From assembly GCA_933207985.1 (NCBI GenBank), contig OW240915.1, positions 121,923,890 through 121,987,889 of the forward strand: a stretch of 64,000 nucleotides of DNA, given 5' to 3'. This stretch comes from Pelobates cultripes (Eukaryota; Chordata; Amphibia; Anura; Pelobatidae). A model generated the notes under the pieces. The model searched no databases. It was not told where the DNA came from and worked only from the letters and a program-made list of their open reading frames with translations. This document shows, one piece after another, positions 41,676 through 52,511 of this stretch (position 1 is its first letter; every line of letters begins with the position of its first letter). The translations under genes were made by a program, and so were the position numbers.

Positions 41676-41914
41676 TCATAGGGAGTATGTTAAACAAACA
41701 AATACATCTACACTTAAAATAGATTAATAGTGTGATGAAAAGAAACACTTATCTCTATAGAAAATGATGTCAGCCTTATCCAGGAATATACCAGACTATA
41801 TTCCTTTCTAAATGGTACAAAAGCAGCGAGTACAATGGAGAATATAGCTGTAGATCTACAAATAGAATAGGGAAACACAAAGAAACATATATAGTGCAAC
41901 ATATGGTAGTGAAT
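41676..41914. other. No feature recognised
   Basis: Short AT-rich gap between two LINE fragments. Confidence 0.4.
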
Positions 41915-42760
41915 TAGGGATAACCAAACATGAGAAGGATTTGGGAATTGTTACAGACAACAAATTAGGCAGCAATATGCAATGTCAATCTGCAGTTGCT
42001 AAGGCCAGTAAGGTTTTGTCATGTATAAATAGGGGCATAAATTCTCGGGATGAAAATATAATTTTGCCTCTTTATAAATCGCTAGTAAGACCACACCTTG
42101 AACATGCTGTGCAATTTTTGGCACCTGTTCTAAAGAAGGATACTATGGTACTAGAAAAAGTGCAGAGACGAGCTACACAATTGATAAAAGGAATGGAGCA
42201 TTTTAGTTACGAAGACAGGTTAAAATTTTTTAATCTCTTTAGTTTGGAAAAACGGCACTTAAGAGGGGATATGATAACATTATAGAAATATATTTGGGGC
42301 TAGTACAAACCATTATCTGGAAATCTATTCATAAACAGGGCTATACATAGGACACAAGGTCACGCATTTAGGCTGGAAGAAAGGAGATTTCATCTAAGGC
42401 AAAGAAAAGGTTTTTTTTTTTCGTTAAGAGCAATAAGGATATGGAATTCTCTGGCTGAAGAGGTGGTTTTATCAGAGTCCATACAGATGTTTAAACTGCA
42501 ATTTGATAAATACTTGCAAAAAACATAACATACAGGGATATAATTTCTAATTAGTGGGGTAATAGCTGCTTGATCCAAGGAGACATCTGACTGCTATTTT
42601 GGGGTCAAGAAGGAATTGTTTCCTAGTTTGTTGCAAATTTGGAAGTGCTTCAGACTAGGTTTTTTGCCTTCTTTTGGATCAACAGCAACAACATATGTGA
42701 GGAAGGCTGAACTTGATGGACGCAAGTCTCTTTTCAGCTATGTAACTAACTGTATAACAT
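41915..42760 (+). mobile_element. CR1-type LINE, 3' part
   Basis: Plus-strand CR1: the 114-aa frame 41941-42285 reads GIVTDNKLGSNMQCQSAVAK, LYKSLVRPHLEHAVQFLAPV, LEKVQRRATQLIKGMEHFSY and FSLEKRHLRGDMITL. It stops at 42285 where the frame should continue. The decayed C-terminus (FTHKQG, GHAFRLEERRFHLRQRK) and the 3' UTR ending CAGCTATGTAACTAAC follow to about 42760. Same subfamily as 24385-25382. Confidence 0.85.
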
Positions 42761-42764
42761 AAAA

Positions 42765-43110
42765 TAATGGCGCAAAAATAAAGTATCACTCACAGGATGA
42801 AGTTGGAGAAATCGCTTTATGGTACCTCCCTCCGATATGTGGGGGGCTAATGCAGAACGCCTTCTTTCTGTAGCAGTGATGCTGCGAGTATGGAAAGCCG
42901 GACTCTGGTATCAGGTGCAAAAAGACTGATGTTTTGCCCCAAAGGACTTCCTCAGGGACCCTCCAAAGACTTCAGCAACAAGAATAAAAATAAAATAAAG
43001 GAAAATGAATAAACAAAGTGACAAATCAAACAAGAAATCACAATGTAAAAAGTAGTATTTTGCATTGTTATTTCTTGTTTGATTTGTCACTTTAATGAAG
43101 AAAAATACAA
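42765..43110. repeat. Unclassified repeat with 36-bp hairpin
   Basis: Contains GATGTTTTGCCCCAAAGGAC and TTCCTCAGGGACC, motifs that look like the reverse complement of a CTGAGGAAGTCC...CGAAAC type frog repeat. A hairpin pairs 43015-43050 with 43058-43093 (34 of 36 bp). Confidence 0.5.
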
Positions 43111-43338
43111 AATCCTAGTGTGTAACCCAACTAATTTCCAACACACTCAAAATACCTGTTTGGTAACCTCTCTACCCACTCTAAAACAAATTAAACATAC
43201 TGTAACAAACCACCTCTTTTACAGGTAGGATTTTGTCACAGATCTTAGAATAAACCAAAGCCTTCTAGTGTATCCAAAGTCCAGGACACATTCAGTTCGG
43301 TTTTCCTTTTTATTTGATAGGAAAAACAGCTGCTTTAA

Positions 43339-44122
43339 CCCCTTAAGGACGGAGCCAAATACACACGTTGTGAACAAAACAAAATGTAAACAAAAATATA
43401 AAACAAGAGGGGGTTGGCTGCACTCACCTTAACATGCATAAATGGGGGTGCTGCTGGGGGCCAAATAATACAATACACAAGATCCAGCGCACTCACCTAT
43501 CCACTAAACAGCAACTTCAATGTTGAAAGATTTTATTTGTTTTTTTAAAAACACCTAATTTAGGCAAAAATAATGGGGGTTTAGTTACATTATATGATCA
43601 TACATTGCATAAGCCTGCCACAACGTCAATGTAAATTTTTATATATATTTGGGAGTCTAGCCAACTCCTTGGTTTTGCACCCCTCCCTGTCACAGGTGCC
43701 TCATCCCAGGGCCCTATTTAGCCTTGTACTGCAGAGAGCCCCAGATGGAATTTTTTTCCCCAAGTAGGTTAATCTCATAAGAGCAGACATTAGGCTGTTA
43801 GTGTAGGACCTGCCAAAGATGGGGTACATTGACGTTGTGGCAGGCTTATGCAATGTATGATCATATAATGTAACTAAACCCCCATTATTTTTGCCTAGAT
43901 TAGGTGTTTTTAAAAAAACAAATAAAATCTTTCAACATTGAAGTTGCTGTTTAGTGGATAGGTGAGTGCGCTGGATCTTGTGTATTGTATTATTTGGCCC
44001 CCAGCAGCACCCCCATTTATGCATGTTAAGGTGAGTGCAGCCAACCCCCTCTTGTTTTAATTATATATATATATATATTAATAGTAAAATACACCTAGAC
44101 AGTGTGTGTGTGTGTGTGTATG

Positions 44123-44156
<34 letters not shown>

Positions 44157-44452
44157 TTTTTTATTTTTATTTTTTTTACACTTATTAACTTTATTTGATT
44201 TTATTTCCAGCCAGCAGGGGGCTACCTGTCATTACAGGCAGTACAGCATCCAGCTATCCCGGCCATGTGATTGTGAGGTCCATGCAAGGACCTCACAAAT
44301 CACATGGCCGGGGGGGCTGCAGGAGGGAAGATCTGCCGCGGGGGGGGCTCCCTGGGTAAGTAAACAAAAACCGGAGGGCGTACTATTACGCCCGGCGGCA
44401 TTTTGAGCCGCCTAAAATAGGGCGTAATAGTACGCCCTCCGGTCTTAAGGGG
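43339..44452. mobile_element. TTAA-flanked element with CCCCTTAAG ends, copy 2
   Basis: Ends CCCCTTAAGGACGG (43339) and CGGTCTTAAGGGG (ending 44452), flanked by TTAA (43335-43338, 44453-44456). The first 60 bp and the last about 390 bp match copy 1 (20624-22255). About 1.2 kb of the copy 1 interior is missing and a foldback (43400-44058) sits in its place. The right part keeps the GGCGTAATAGTACGCC hairpin before the end. Confidence 0.85.
43400..44058. mobile_element. Foldback element with 234-bp arms
   Basis: 43400-43633 and 43825-44058 are reverse complements over 234 bp. The only difference I found is a T/C change (AATTTAGG versus AATCTAGG). A 191-bp centre separates them. About 100 bp of each arm (TAGGACCTGCC, GGGGTACATTG, GCAATGTATGATCATATAAT) recurs singly at about 52925-53025 inside a solo LTR. 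No coding frame. A clean target duplication is not visible. Confidence 0.8.
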
Positions 44453-44900
44453 TTAAATAATAATAAACAAAACAAAATTCCTTGCTCTTACTTGAGCTCT
44501 TAATAGACAGAAATCACTATCTGTAAGTGGTGGCTTTCCCACTTACCAATTTTCCCCAAAAAACGAAATAACTTAATAAACACAATTGTTGTTCTCTCTC
44601 CTTCAGCTCTCCTAGCTGGCTTTTTCTCCCTCCCTCTGCAGCAGGCTGATCTCTTCTTTTAAAGGCCTGTCTGCTAATTGACCAGCTACAGGTGAGTGCC
44701 AATTAGTTAACTCTTAAGTTAAATCCAAATTCTGGTCTGTTACGCAGCAACAAGTGCTGTTGGAGCATTGGCCCACCCTGCTCTCCAAATGCTCCGCCCC
44801 AGGGACCCATACCGTGTTTTGCAGAGCATCAGCAATGTATATTGCAAACTTTAACATCTCTCCCTTGGGCATTTAACTGAAAATTCTCTGGTTGCTGTTT

Positions 44901-45240
44901 AGCAAATCAGGCCTGATGTATCTTCCATCAACCACTATTCCACTTTTTCGCTCACAATACATACACAATAGGCATAGTGTAGTTGGTTGTTGGTTACGCA
45001 GTATTGGATGGTATAGAAAATGGGATACACTAGGAAAACAAAGGGAATAACATACACCTAGTGCAATTTCATAAGGTACAGTTAGATGGTAAATGAATGA
45101 TCTTTAGATCTTGTACTCACAAGGAAAGAGCCAGTAAAATTAAGCTCAATATGAGCACCTGTGGGAAAATCAGAAGGGATCCCACTCCATGTTTGTGTGC
45201 CAGCAGCTGTTTCATCCTCTTGTTCTCCTAAAGGATCCAC
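44901..45240. other. Unassigned sequence
   Basis: Between the LTR-like region and the next repeat; no ends or frames recognised. Confidence 0.4.
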
Positions 45241-45560
45241 TTAGGCAGTAATAAGGTTAAAAAAAATCCTTTTAATTGAAGTATAATAAAACACATACAA
45301 ATTAAAATAAATAAAAGTCCTGCTTGTAAAATCCACATGTGGGTAGCAATACGCATCTCGCCTCTCAAGTAGATTTCCTCTGTTGCTTGTAGTCTTCCTG
45401 GGTGGATGGCTTCTTATACATGGTCTATAATTGAAGATTGAAGGCACCCCGTTTCTTTTCCTTTAATTTCCGTCATTTTATTATGACGTCATCCGTCACG
45501 GCAATAGTTTGTGTTATACAATTGTTTAGGTATTGTTTGGAACGCATCCATGCATTCCAA
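45241..45560 (-). repeat. Unclassified interspersed repeat with GGAACGCAT hairpin, copy 2
   Basis: In minus orientation: hairpin GGAATGCATGGATGCGTTCC (about 45538-45557), GAGGCGAGATGCGTATTGC (about 45345-45365), and an end with TTAAAAGGATTTTTTTTAACC. It parallels 4790-5345. Confidence 0.5.
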
Positions 45561-45858
45561 CTGTTCACACAGCTTTATTGACTGTGTTTTATTATGGTAC
45601 CAAACTCTGGTTACCCCTGGATAAAGAGGTCAGAAATTAAATCAGAGCCGAATGTCCTCGCCCAAATATCCCGGATAAAGTCGCTCTTACACCTGAGTTT
45701 GACCCTACTCTGGTCACATTTCTTACTAGATCTGGTAAAGACCCTCGTAAGGGCATTGAAAAAGGCCTTAAGGCCGCCCAAGATACATTGATCGATATTG
45801 CTGGGCCGCTTATTCAGATCCTCATTTTAGCTGAAGATGTTCTAGCAGACAATGCCTG

Positions 45859-46443
45859 GTGCATGAAGGGGCGCAGAGGGCCCTTTGTTTATTAGGCAAT
45901 GCGAATGTGGCCATATCCACAGAATGGTGTAAAGCAATTCTATATAAAATAGATGCCAAGCTAGCTGAATTAGGCTCTCTAAACTGGGCCCTGAGGCTAG
46001 CGGCCTCCTCTTTGGTTACAAATATAGCAAAGACCTTAACAAGCATGTTTCCATATTTAAATCCCTCACTAATGCCCAATCATCACTCCGCAGAGTATTC
46101 TGTTCCCATCGTTTATATGGGAGAGCCAGTCGCCATAGAGGCAGAGCCACCGGCAGTCAAGCCTTCTCTGGCTATAGGCCTCGACCTACCGAGCCTTGGA
46201 AATCCAGTCAACTCCAAAGACCTTACTACAGGCAACTTTTTCCTGGCAGAGGTCTTATCAGAGGACGCGGGTCTGCTTCCCTATGTAGATGTATTAATTC
46301 AGGTAATCAAACATTCCTTATTTACATGTTCCTATAGCAGGCCATCTAACCTATTTTTTACTTCAATGGTCGCAGCTAGCTCAGGATACCTGGATCCTCC
46401 AAACAGTCTCAGGTTTTCTCATAGACTTTGTGTCCAACCCTGA
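45859..46443 (+). pseudogene. DIRS gag-like protein, partial
   Basis: The 194-aa frame starts RALCLLGNANVAISTEWCKA then LYKIDAKLAELGSLNW. These match the capsid-like segment of vertebrate DIRS gag (the ..LLGNAN...S..RR...L..ID.KL..LA pattern). The upstream piece 45594-45791 (HPLDLVKTLVRALKKAL-like) is in another frame. The C-terminal part (SDPGHRPSNL...) becomes Pro/Ser-rich and loses similarity. The role would be to package element RNA. The RT follows directly downstream. Confidence 0.65.
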
Positions 46444-46679
46444 TCAAGAAAGACCCCCCAATACCACTCAGGCTGTCCCAGGCCAAAAATGCACAGAACT
46501 CTGCAAGCTCAGGGACAAAGGGGCTATTGAACCTTAGACCAAACACCAACGTTTCTCAGCAATATTTTTCTAGTTAAGAAAAATCCAGAGAGTTCGGTCC
46601 AGTTAACAACTTAAAAGAACTAAACCTGGTGCTCACACACTGTCACTTCAAGATGGGAGAGATACATCTTTTACGCGAC

Positions 46680-47720
46680 TGTAACGGATTACCTGGCACC
46701 CCGACTGGTTACCTCTGTTGAAGGATGCTCCTAGCACTTCCTGAGGGTTCCAAGCGCTCCACAGACACCACAACCACCGCAGACCCCACAAACCGCCGCA
46801 GCTTGGTTGGGGTCTCGCCGTCTCCTACCCACCCTGGATCTACAACAAGGCTCCAGGTTCCAGTGGGTGAACCTCTCCTCCAAGAGAGTGAAGCAGGAAC
46901 AAGCTCTTAAAAGAGCTTAGAAGTGATTATACAAGGGAGCATGCAGAGCATAGCAATCCCTTGTAGTGATATAGCAATTCCCCCAATAAGAGACAGGACT
47001 CTAGATTGAGGGTGAAGAAGAACTCTGTTTATTTGGCGCCAAAGGGCCTTCTTTTATGCAGGTTTAACACATACAGGACCGCCCACGGGGTTTTACAGAA
47101 CAACCAATCAACACATTACAACAAAGCTAACACTCCCATTCATTACATCAGGAATCCTCCCCTCTGCCTGTGATACAATTATCTCAAGGAAAATACAGTA
47201 TTATAAAACATATCACAGGGACCCCAAAACATGAAATAACCCCATAAAAATATATCCTCTGAAACGGGGTATCTGGGTGAACCAAAATTCACCCAGATCC
47301 GTTCAGTAGTTTGGAAGATACGGTTTAATGCAGATTCTGCAGAACATATACATGCTATTTGAAAAATAATTACTGTTAAATGTTTAAAACTACTGAACGA
47401 TGTCTTTGTGCACCAAATACTGGCGAGATGGCACCGTGTAGAAAAGTCAAAACAGTGTCTGTGAGTTAAAATGGCTTCCATCTATTGTTCTCACCATGTG
47501 CTTCATCCATTGTTCTCACCATGTGCCTCTAATACATGAAATGGTGGCTACCCAGTAACTCCACAGCATGTCCCCAGATGGTTCTTAAAGGGCCAGCAGC
47601 ATAAGAAAATACAGTATGCCCAAATCAGTTCCTTAAAGCGCAGGCCAGGACAATAGTCGCAGGGCAGGAGGATGGCAAACAGGCCCCTCCAAAAACAAAA
47701 GTGAAACCGGTTACGGCTCT
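46680..47720 (-). repeat. Gypsy-type LTR inside the DIRS element
   Basis: Starts TGTAACGGATTACCTGGC. Contains GGTTGGGGTCTCGCC, CAGTGGGTGAACCTCTCC, a reverse-complement AATAAA (TGTTTATTTGG at about 47028), the TTTTATGCAGG box, CTCCCCTCTGCCTGTGATA and the conserved hairpin at 47271-47298. It ends near CAGGCCCCTCCAAAAAC (47680-47700). The 5-bp flank GCGAC has no partner at the right, and RT sequence is missing, so a deletion removed the right border. Confidence 0.8.
47271..47298. other. Conserved LTR hairpin, copy 3
   Basis: Perfect 11-bp stem ATCTGGGTGAA / TTCACCCAGAT with a short 6-nt loop. Confidence 0.85.
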
Positions 47721-48899
47721 CCTCTCCTCTCCTCTCAAGGTATCAGATCCATCGTCTACCTTGACGTCATCCTGATTATGGCTCAAGACTGTCGCACCCT
47801 TCAACTTCACATGGAGATGACAACCTCTCTCCTCCAAAACCCTGGTTTAGTGATACATTTTGAAAAATCCTCTCTGATCCCCTCACAAACCGTACAGTTT
47901 CTGGGCTTCCAAATAGACTCCATTTAAGCTATTCTACAACTCCCGTCCTCCAAAATAAAGACTATCAAGAAGGACATTCTAAAACTAATTGACTCACTTC
48001 GCATCTATCTTCGTGATCTAGCAAGAGTCATCGGCTTTCTGTCAGCATCCATTCAGGCCATCTTCCTGGGCCCATTATATTACAGAGCAATGCAACGACT
48101 CAAGGCCTTCTACCTGTTTAGATCCACTTCATATGATGAACTGATCGATCTGACAGAGGAAGTCCGCTTGGAACTGGATTGGTGGCTTCACAATATGGTA
48201 GGCGTGGAACGGAAAGGTGATTTTCGGCTAACTCCTGGATTTCATTCTGGTATCAGATGCCAGTCTCTCAGGATGGGGCACCACCTGCTAAGATCTCTCC
48301 ATTGGAGGACTTTAGACACCATCAGAACGTGCCTTACACATAAATTGCCTCAAATTGATTGCCTGCTCCTTTGCGGTCTGCAGCTTCGCATACAACTGCT
48401 CACTCACTCTGAGGATGGACAATATCTCTGCTGATCATTATGTCAACCGTTTAGGAGGTTCTCGCTCCAAACTCCTTTCGGAACATCTCCCTTCAAGCGG
48501 AGTACTTACCAGGTCTGGACAACCTGGTGGCAGACTGGTTCTCTTGTTCCTGGAGAGACCCCAGCGATTGGCAATTGGACCCACATATATTCCATCTCCT
48601 TCACCTATCTTGTGGCCCTCTACATCTGAACCTCTTTGCGTCCCACCTGAATGGACAGACCAAGGCTTTTTTCAAGTGGCTGCCAGACCCATCCTGTCAA
48701 GCAGTCGGTGCATTATTACAACCATGGCCGAGCTTAGCATACACCTTCCCTCTTTTTTCACTGATCCTTCGACTTCTTCAGAAAATCAGAACTCTCAGAG
48801 TCACAATAATTTTGATTACCCATCTATGGAGGGCTCAACCTTGGTATCCCAGTCTATTGGAACTGTCTGCAAACTTTCCTCTCCTCCTACCATAGACTG

Positions 48900-49740
48900 A
48901 ACATACTTTCATCCTCTCCTACTTCAGGAGCACCTTCAACTAGTTGCCTGGACCATTGCAGGGGATCCTGGAATGTCTCAGGACTTTTGAACACTGCTAG
49001 AAGATTATTATGGGATTTCCCACAACTCGACGTTCCTACCTCTCCACTTGGAAGGATATTGATCCCTTTTCATCATCTATTGTTAACATCATGAATTTCC
49101 TATATTCACTCTACCAGACCATTAACCTTTTTCATTCTCTATCTCCGCAGCTCACACTCCTGTTGAGAATTCCCCTCGGTCTGTAGACTTCTCCTCGATA
49201 TTCCCGATTCTTGGATGTTTCTCAAAGTTTCTCCTTTTTGGAAGCTTGGCCTTCCAACTCAGACCTCACGTTACGACAGCTCTCCATTAAACTAGCCCTA
49301 CTTCTCTGCTTAGTTTCCTTCCGGAAGCTTTCCGATGTCAAAGCTTTCCATGCTATTGTATTTACACCCGAGGGTGTCCTGTTTTCCATTTCCCGTCAAA
49401 CCAGGACTTTCTCCTCTTCCGTTTTTTACCCGTATTTCCTGAACAGACCAGCATTTTGTGTGGCACGTTGTCTATGCCAATATGTCACTCTTACTACTCT
49501 GCTCCGATCCCCGTCAGGATCATCCTCATCGACCGGTGTCATGTCCTACGATTGTTCGTTGGTTCCGATGGCTCCTTGGTCTTGCTGGTGTTGACACCTC
49601 CCCTGGGGCACATTCGGTGCGCCTGCTCTGCCTTTCTGGATATATTGGCCTCTGCTGATTGCTCTAGGGAATCTACCTTCCATACCTTTTACTTTCATCT
49701 GGCTTCTCATGCCCTTTTTCCTCTTATATCTAGGTGTTAA
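48900..49740 (+). pseudogene. DIRS tyrosine recombinase
   Basis: The frame 49211-49594 carries LTLRQLSIKLALLLCLVSFR, KLSDVKAFHA, FTPEGVLFSISRQTRTFSSS and YPYFLNRPAFCVARCLCQYV, the recombinase fold of vertebrate DIRS elements. A shift near 49520 moves to the frame 49458-49658 with PVSCPTIVRWFRWLLGLAGV and DTSPGAHSVR, which holds the conserved H..R box. The nucleophile Tyr region further on (TFYFH at about 49690) lies in the next frame. Catalysis would need the R, HxxR and Y in one frame, so it is inactive. Confidence 0.75.
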
Positions 49741-49774
49741 AATAGCAATTATGAAGCCTCCAATTTGCAATACA

Positions 49775-50400
49775 ATTAGGGATTATTCTAGGGCTAATGG
49801 TCGAATAATTTAACTTTTATTAAAGACAGGAGGCAAATATTTTCCCACCATTTTTTCCCTCCCTTCTTACTAACTGTTGTCTCTACTTCTTTTCTGGTGG
49901 GCTCTGACATGTTTTATCAGATGTTTGTTTCTTATGCTACAAACAGTCTCAGTTATACTGTTCATTTTTTGAGGATTATTTTAAGCGGTGTTTATCTACT
50001 GCCCTTGAATATTGCTTACTTATATGATTGCCAATAGTCATAGACACAATACTTTTATCATGTTTCTTCTTCCTTCTAGGGTGAAAATTCAGTATAATCC
50101 CTCTGAAGGTCAATTGTATCCATTTTAAATCGTTTGTTTCCAGTTTACATGGTTGAGGACACTGTTTACGATTACTTCATTGTCTCCAATGGGTGCGGCT
50201 GCATCATAAGTAAGATGAAGTGGGAGGAGCTTCATTATCCCTTGCTAGTGATACCTTCTATGTGATTGGTTGTTTTTTTTATTTTATTGTTAACTATTTC
50301 TTTGCTGCTGTATGGTTTGAATAAAGAAAGTAAAGCAAATATTCGCCTCCTGTCTTTAATACAATTTAGAGTATTCGGTCATTAGCACTAGAATAATCCC
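49775..50400. repeat. DIRS terminal inverted repeats
   Basis: About 56-bp inverted repeats: TAGGGATTATTCTAGGGCTA through AAAGACAGGAGGC at about 49779-49833 against GCCTCCTGTCTTTAATAC through ATAATCCCTA at about 50346-50401, with roughly 80 percent identity by eye. The 510-bp centre includes GGTGCGGCTGCATCATAAG (about 50190) and lacks a coding frame. Confidence 0.65.
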
Positions 50401-50526
50401 TAATTATTTAGACATTGACTGGGCCAGGAGGACTAGTAGGAGTTTTTGAAACTGTTAGCCATTAGGGCATGCTGCTCGACTCTGCAGGAGACAAGCTTAA
50501 ATGCACATAGGGCAGCATAAAATGAT

Positions 50527-50890
50527 TAAAGGTATTCTCCAATGCCAGGAAAACAAACCCGTTAAAACCTCTTCAGACACTTACTTGAATCCAGCCCCGA
50601 TGTCCCTCAGCGCTAGGTCAGGCTCCGCCCACGCTACTTCCCCGATGGTGGACCTAATGTGCATGCGCAGCAATGGTTATTTGATGCTTTCCTATGGGGA
50701 TTCCAGTGATGCTGGAGGTCCTCATGCATAGAGTGAGGACTTCCAGCGTCATTTAGACAACCAAAAGACATCTAAGAAGCCGGAAGTCCCTCTAGTGGTC
50801 CTTCTTGTAGTTTATAAAAACTGCAATAATTACATGCGCAGGGTTAATGGGAGTTTGCACCCAGACCACTGCAATAAGCTGAAGTGTGTA
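50527..50890. mobile_element. Decayed copy of the TTAA MITE family
   Basis: ATTAAAGGTATTCTCCAATG and CCAGGAAAAC match the left end of the MITE at 12631. GCGCATGCGCAG and TTTCCTATGGGGA match its middle. ACCCAGACCACTGCAATAAG matches its right part. The outer right end is lost. Confidence 0.65.
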
Positions 50891-50935
50891 TTAGGCAGGT
50901 AGGCAAATTAATCAAATTATTCCCCTAGTGACATA

Positions 50936-51782
50936 TGTAATGGAGCTTCCTGTAGCCCGGTTGGGTACTTCCCCTGATGGATGCTCCTAGTGCTCACCAA
51001 GGACTCCAAGCACTCTACCAGAAACCTACGACAAGGCTCCAGGTTCCAGTGGGTGAACCTCTCTTCCTCCATAAAGTCAAGCAGGAACAGCTCTTACAAG
51101 AGCTACTGATTATTCAATGGAGTATGAAGAGCATAGCAATCCCTTGTAGCAGTTTCCCCCAATAAGAGACAAGACTCTAGACTAAGGGAAATCGGGAACA
51201 TAAAGTTTAATGGCACACACTGGTCTTTTATACAAGTTTTACAGCAAAGGTGACACCCAGGAGGACCTAGTTGGGCACTGAATACAAAACATATAAGCCA
51301 ATAAAAACAGAGGTTTACATTCAGACTCTCCCATACAGAGTACACAATCCCTCCCCTCTGCCTGTGATATAATTAACAAAGACAATGGACTAACTCAATT
51401 AACTCAGCAGAAAAAACACACATTTTTACAAAGTCTGGAAAACACCCCAAAACACCACATATCCCCATAAAAGTCAAATCCCGAAAATCACCCAGATTGG
51501 TTCAGGGGTTCAGGAATTTCCTGGAAGTCTTATTTTTGCCCCACCATGCACATAGTCCCATTTCCAAAACAGATCCATACACTCGACGACAAAACACTGC
51601 TGGACAATTTAAGATGGCCAACGCCATATGTTTGAATCTGTTCCAGTTAAAAGTCCAAGGGGCAGAAACAGTATTTTTGAGCATGGGTTATCACAAAGCC
51701 CATAGTCCCAAGGTAGGAGGCTGGCAAGCAGGCCCCTCCAAAAACTCGTGGCAAACTCCCTTAAAAAGGGGAGTTTGTCACA
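50936..51782 (-). repeat. Solo gypsy-type LTR, exact 5-bp target duplication
   Basis: 847 bp starting TGTAATGG and ending GTCACA on the plus strand, flanked by ACATA (50931-50935 and 51783-51787). Minus-orientation TATA box CTTGTATAAAAGACC at about 51220-51235. A 12-bp hairpin CAAACTCCC/GGGAGTTTG lies near the U3 end (51753-51778). The right arm of the conserved hairpin is present (TCACCCAGAT, about 51488) but the left arm is lost. No internal region, so it is the product of LTR-LTR recombination. Confidence 0.9.
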
Positions 51783-51787
51783 ACATA

Positions 51788-52511
51788 GCTTAAATGAATT
51801 CAAACTAAAATGACACTATTACACGGTGGAGAAGGCATACCACGCTCCTCACATGGGTGGCTTGGTTGTTCGGTATTTAGTTAGTTTGCTGAACTATATA
51901 GTGGCTGATAGTGGCTCTCTCACAGACAGTGAAACTATGACAGCCTCTGACTTTTAACCCCTAACTAAGTCATCACAATAAGGGTAGATGTTTATGAGCC
52001 AGTTAACTATTTTAGTCTTTTTATGTTGAACAACATATTTGAGCTGATGGTTGAATAAATAAACACGTTTGTGGTTATTGCATTGGTGGGGCAGTGTGGT
52101 GATGTGACCATGCTCCATGAGAGGAGAAGACTGAAGGGAAGGCATATGTACGAGGCATCCATGAGTGAAAGCTGTGAACCAGGAGACTGTCGACAACATG
52201 AGGTCCATGAGGGTGTGTGAAATTTCAAAGTGCTGAAACTGCCAAAAGAAAGCTTAGACAAGATAGCCAAACATAGAAACTGGATTTGAAGCTGAAGGTT
52301 AAGGAGACTGAATGTACAGAGAGACTTACGGAGATGTTGTGAAACTACACCTGGAAAATTTCTGGTGACTACAGTGAAGATATATAAAGCAACGTTGATG
52401 GCTATAGTTCACAATTGTATCTTCATCTTAAGTCAAGCTTGTCTCTGATGAAACAATTTTTTACATTAGATTTCTTTGTTCTCCTGATTTACTCCCACAG
52501 AGGCATTACCC
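51788..52511. other. Unassigned sequence
   Basis: No repeat ends and no credible gene; minus-strand frames of about 85 aa at 51954-52270 overlap each other. Confidence 0.4.

Larger units (their letters stand above)
43201..44900 (-). repeat. Probable LTR interrupted by a TTAA element
   Basis: Starts TGTAACAAACCACC. It has a reverse-complement AATAAA (TTTTTATTTGATAG, about 43300-43320) before the TTAA insertion, and a reverse-complement TATA-like TTTAAAAG at about 44656-44664 after it, spaced as in an LTR once the insertion is removed. The U3 end is not defined. The sequence differs from the 50936-type LTRs, so it may be another family. Confidence 0.45.
46510..48434 (+). pseudogene. DIRS reverse transcriptase / RNase H, split by an LTR
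   Basis: The first RT part (about 46560-46680) reads KSREFGPVNNLKELNLVLTH then CHFKMGEIHLLRDC, the start of DIRS RT. After the LTR the active-site segment appears at about 47745: IVYLDVILIMAQDCRTLQLH, where the expected second catalytic Asp of YLDD is Val (GTC at 47766-47768). VQFLGFQIDS, SLRIYLRDLARVIGFLSASI and the connection and RNase H region LELDWWLHN (48090-48434) follow. Roughly 100 residues of the RT palm are missing between the two parts. Several stops and the Asp-to-Val change exclude activity. Confidence 0.75.
45594..50400 (+). mobile_element. DIRS1-like tyrosine-recombinase retroelement, broken
   Basis: Plus-strand order gag (45594-46443), RT/RNase H (46510-46680 and 47745-48430), tyrosine recombinase (48900-49660), then a terminal region with inverted repeats (49775-49830 against 50345-50400). 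DIRS elements integrate with a tyrosine recombinase instead of an integrase. An LTR (46680-47720) replaces part of the RT. Frames are broken at many points, so the element is inactive. Confidence 0.8.

Noticed and set aside
43201..45298. LTR with CATAC target duplication ending at 45293
   Set aside because: ACA plus CATAC occurs there, but the site lies inside the GGAACGCAT repeat family copy, so the match is probably chance.
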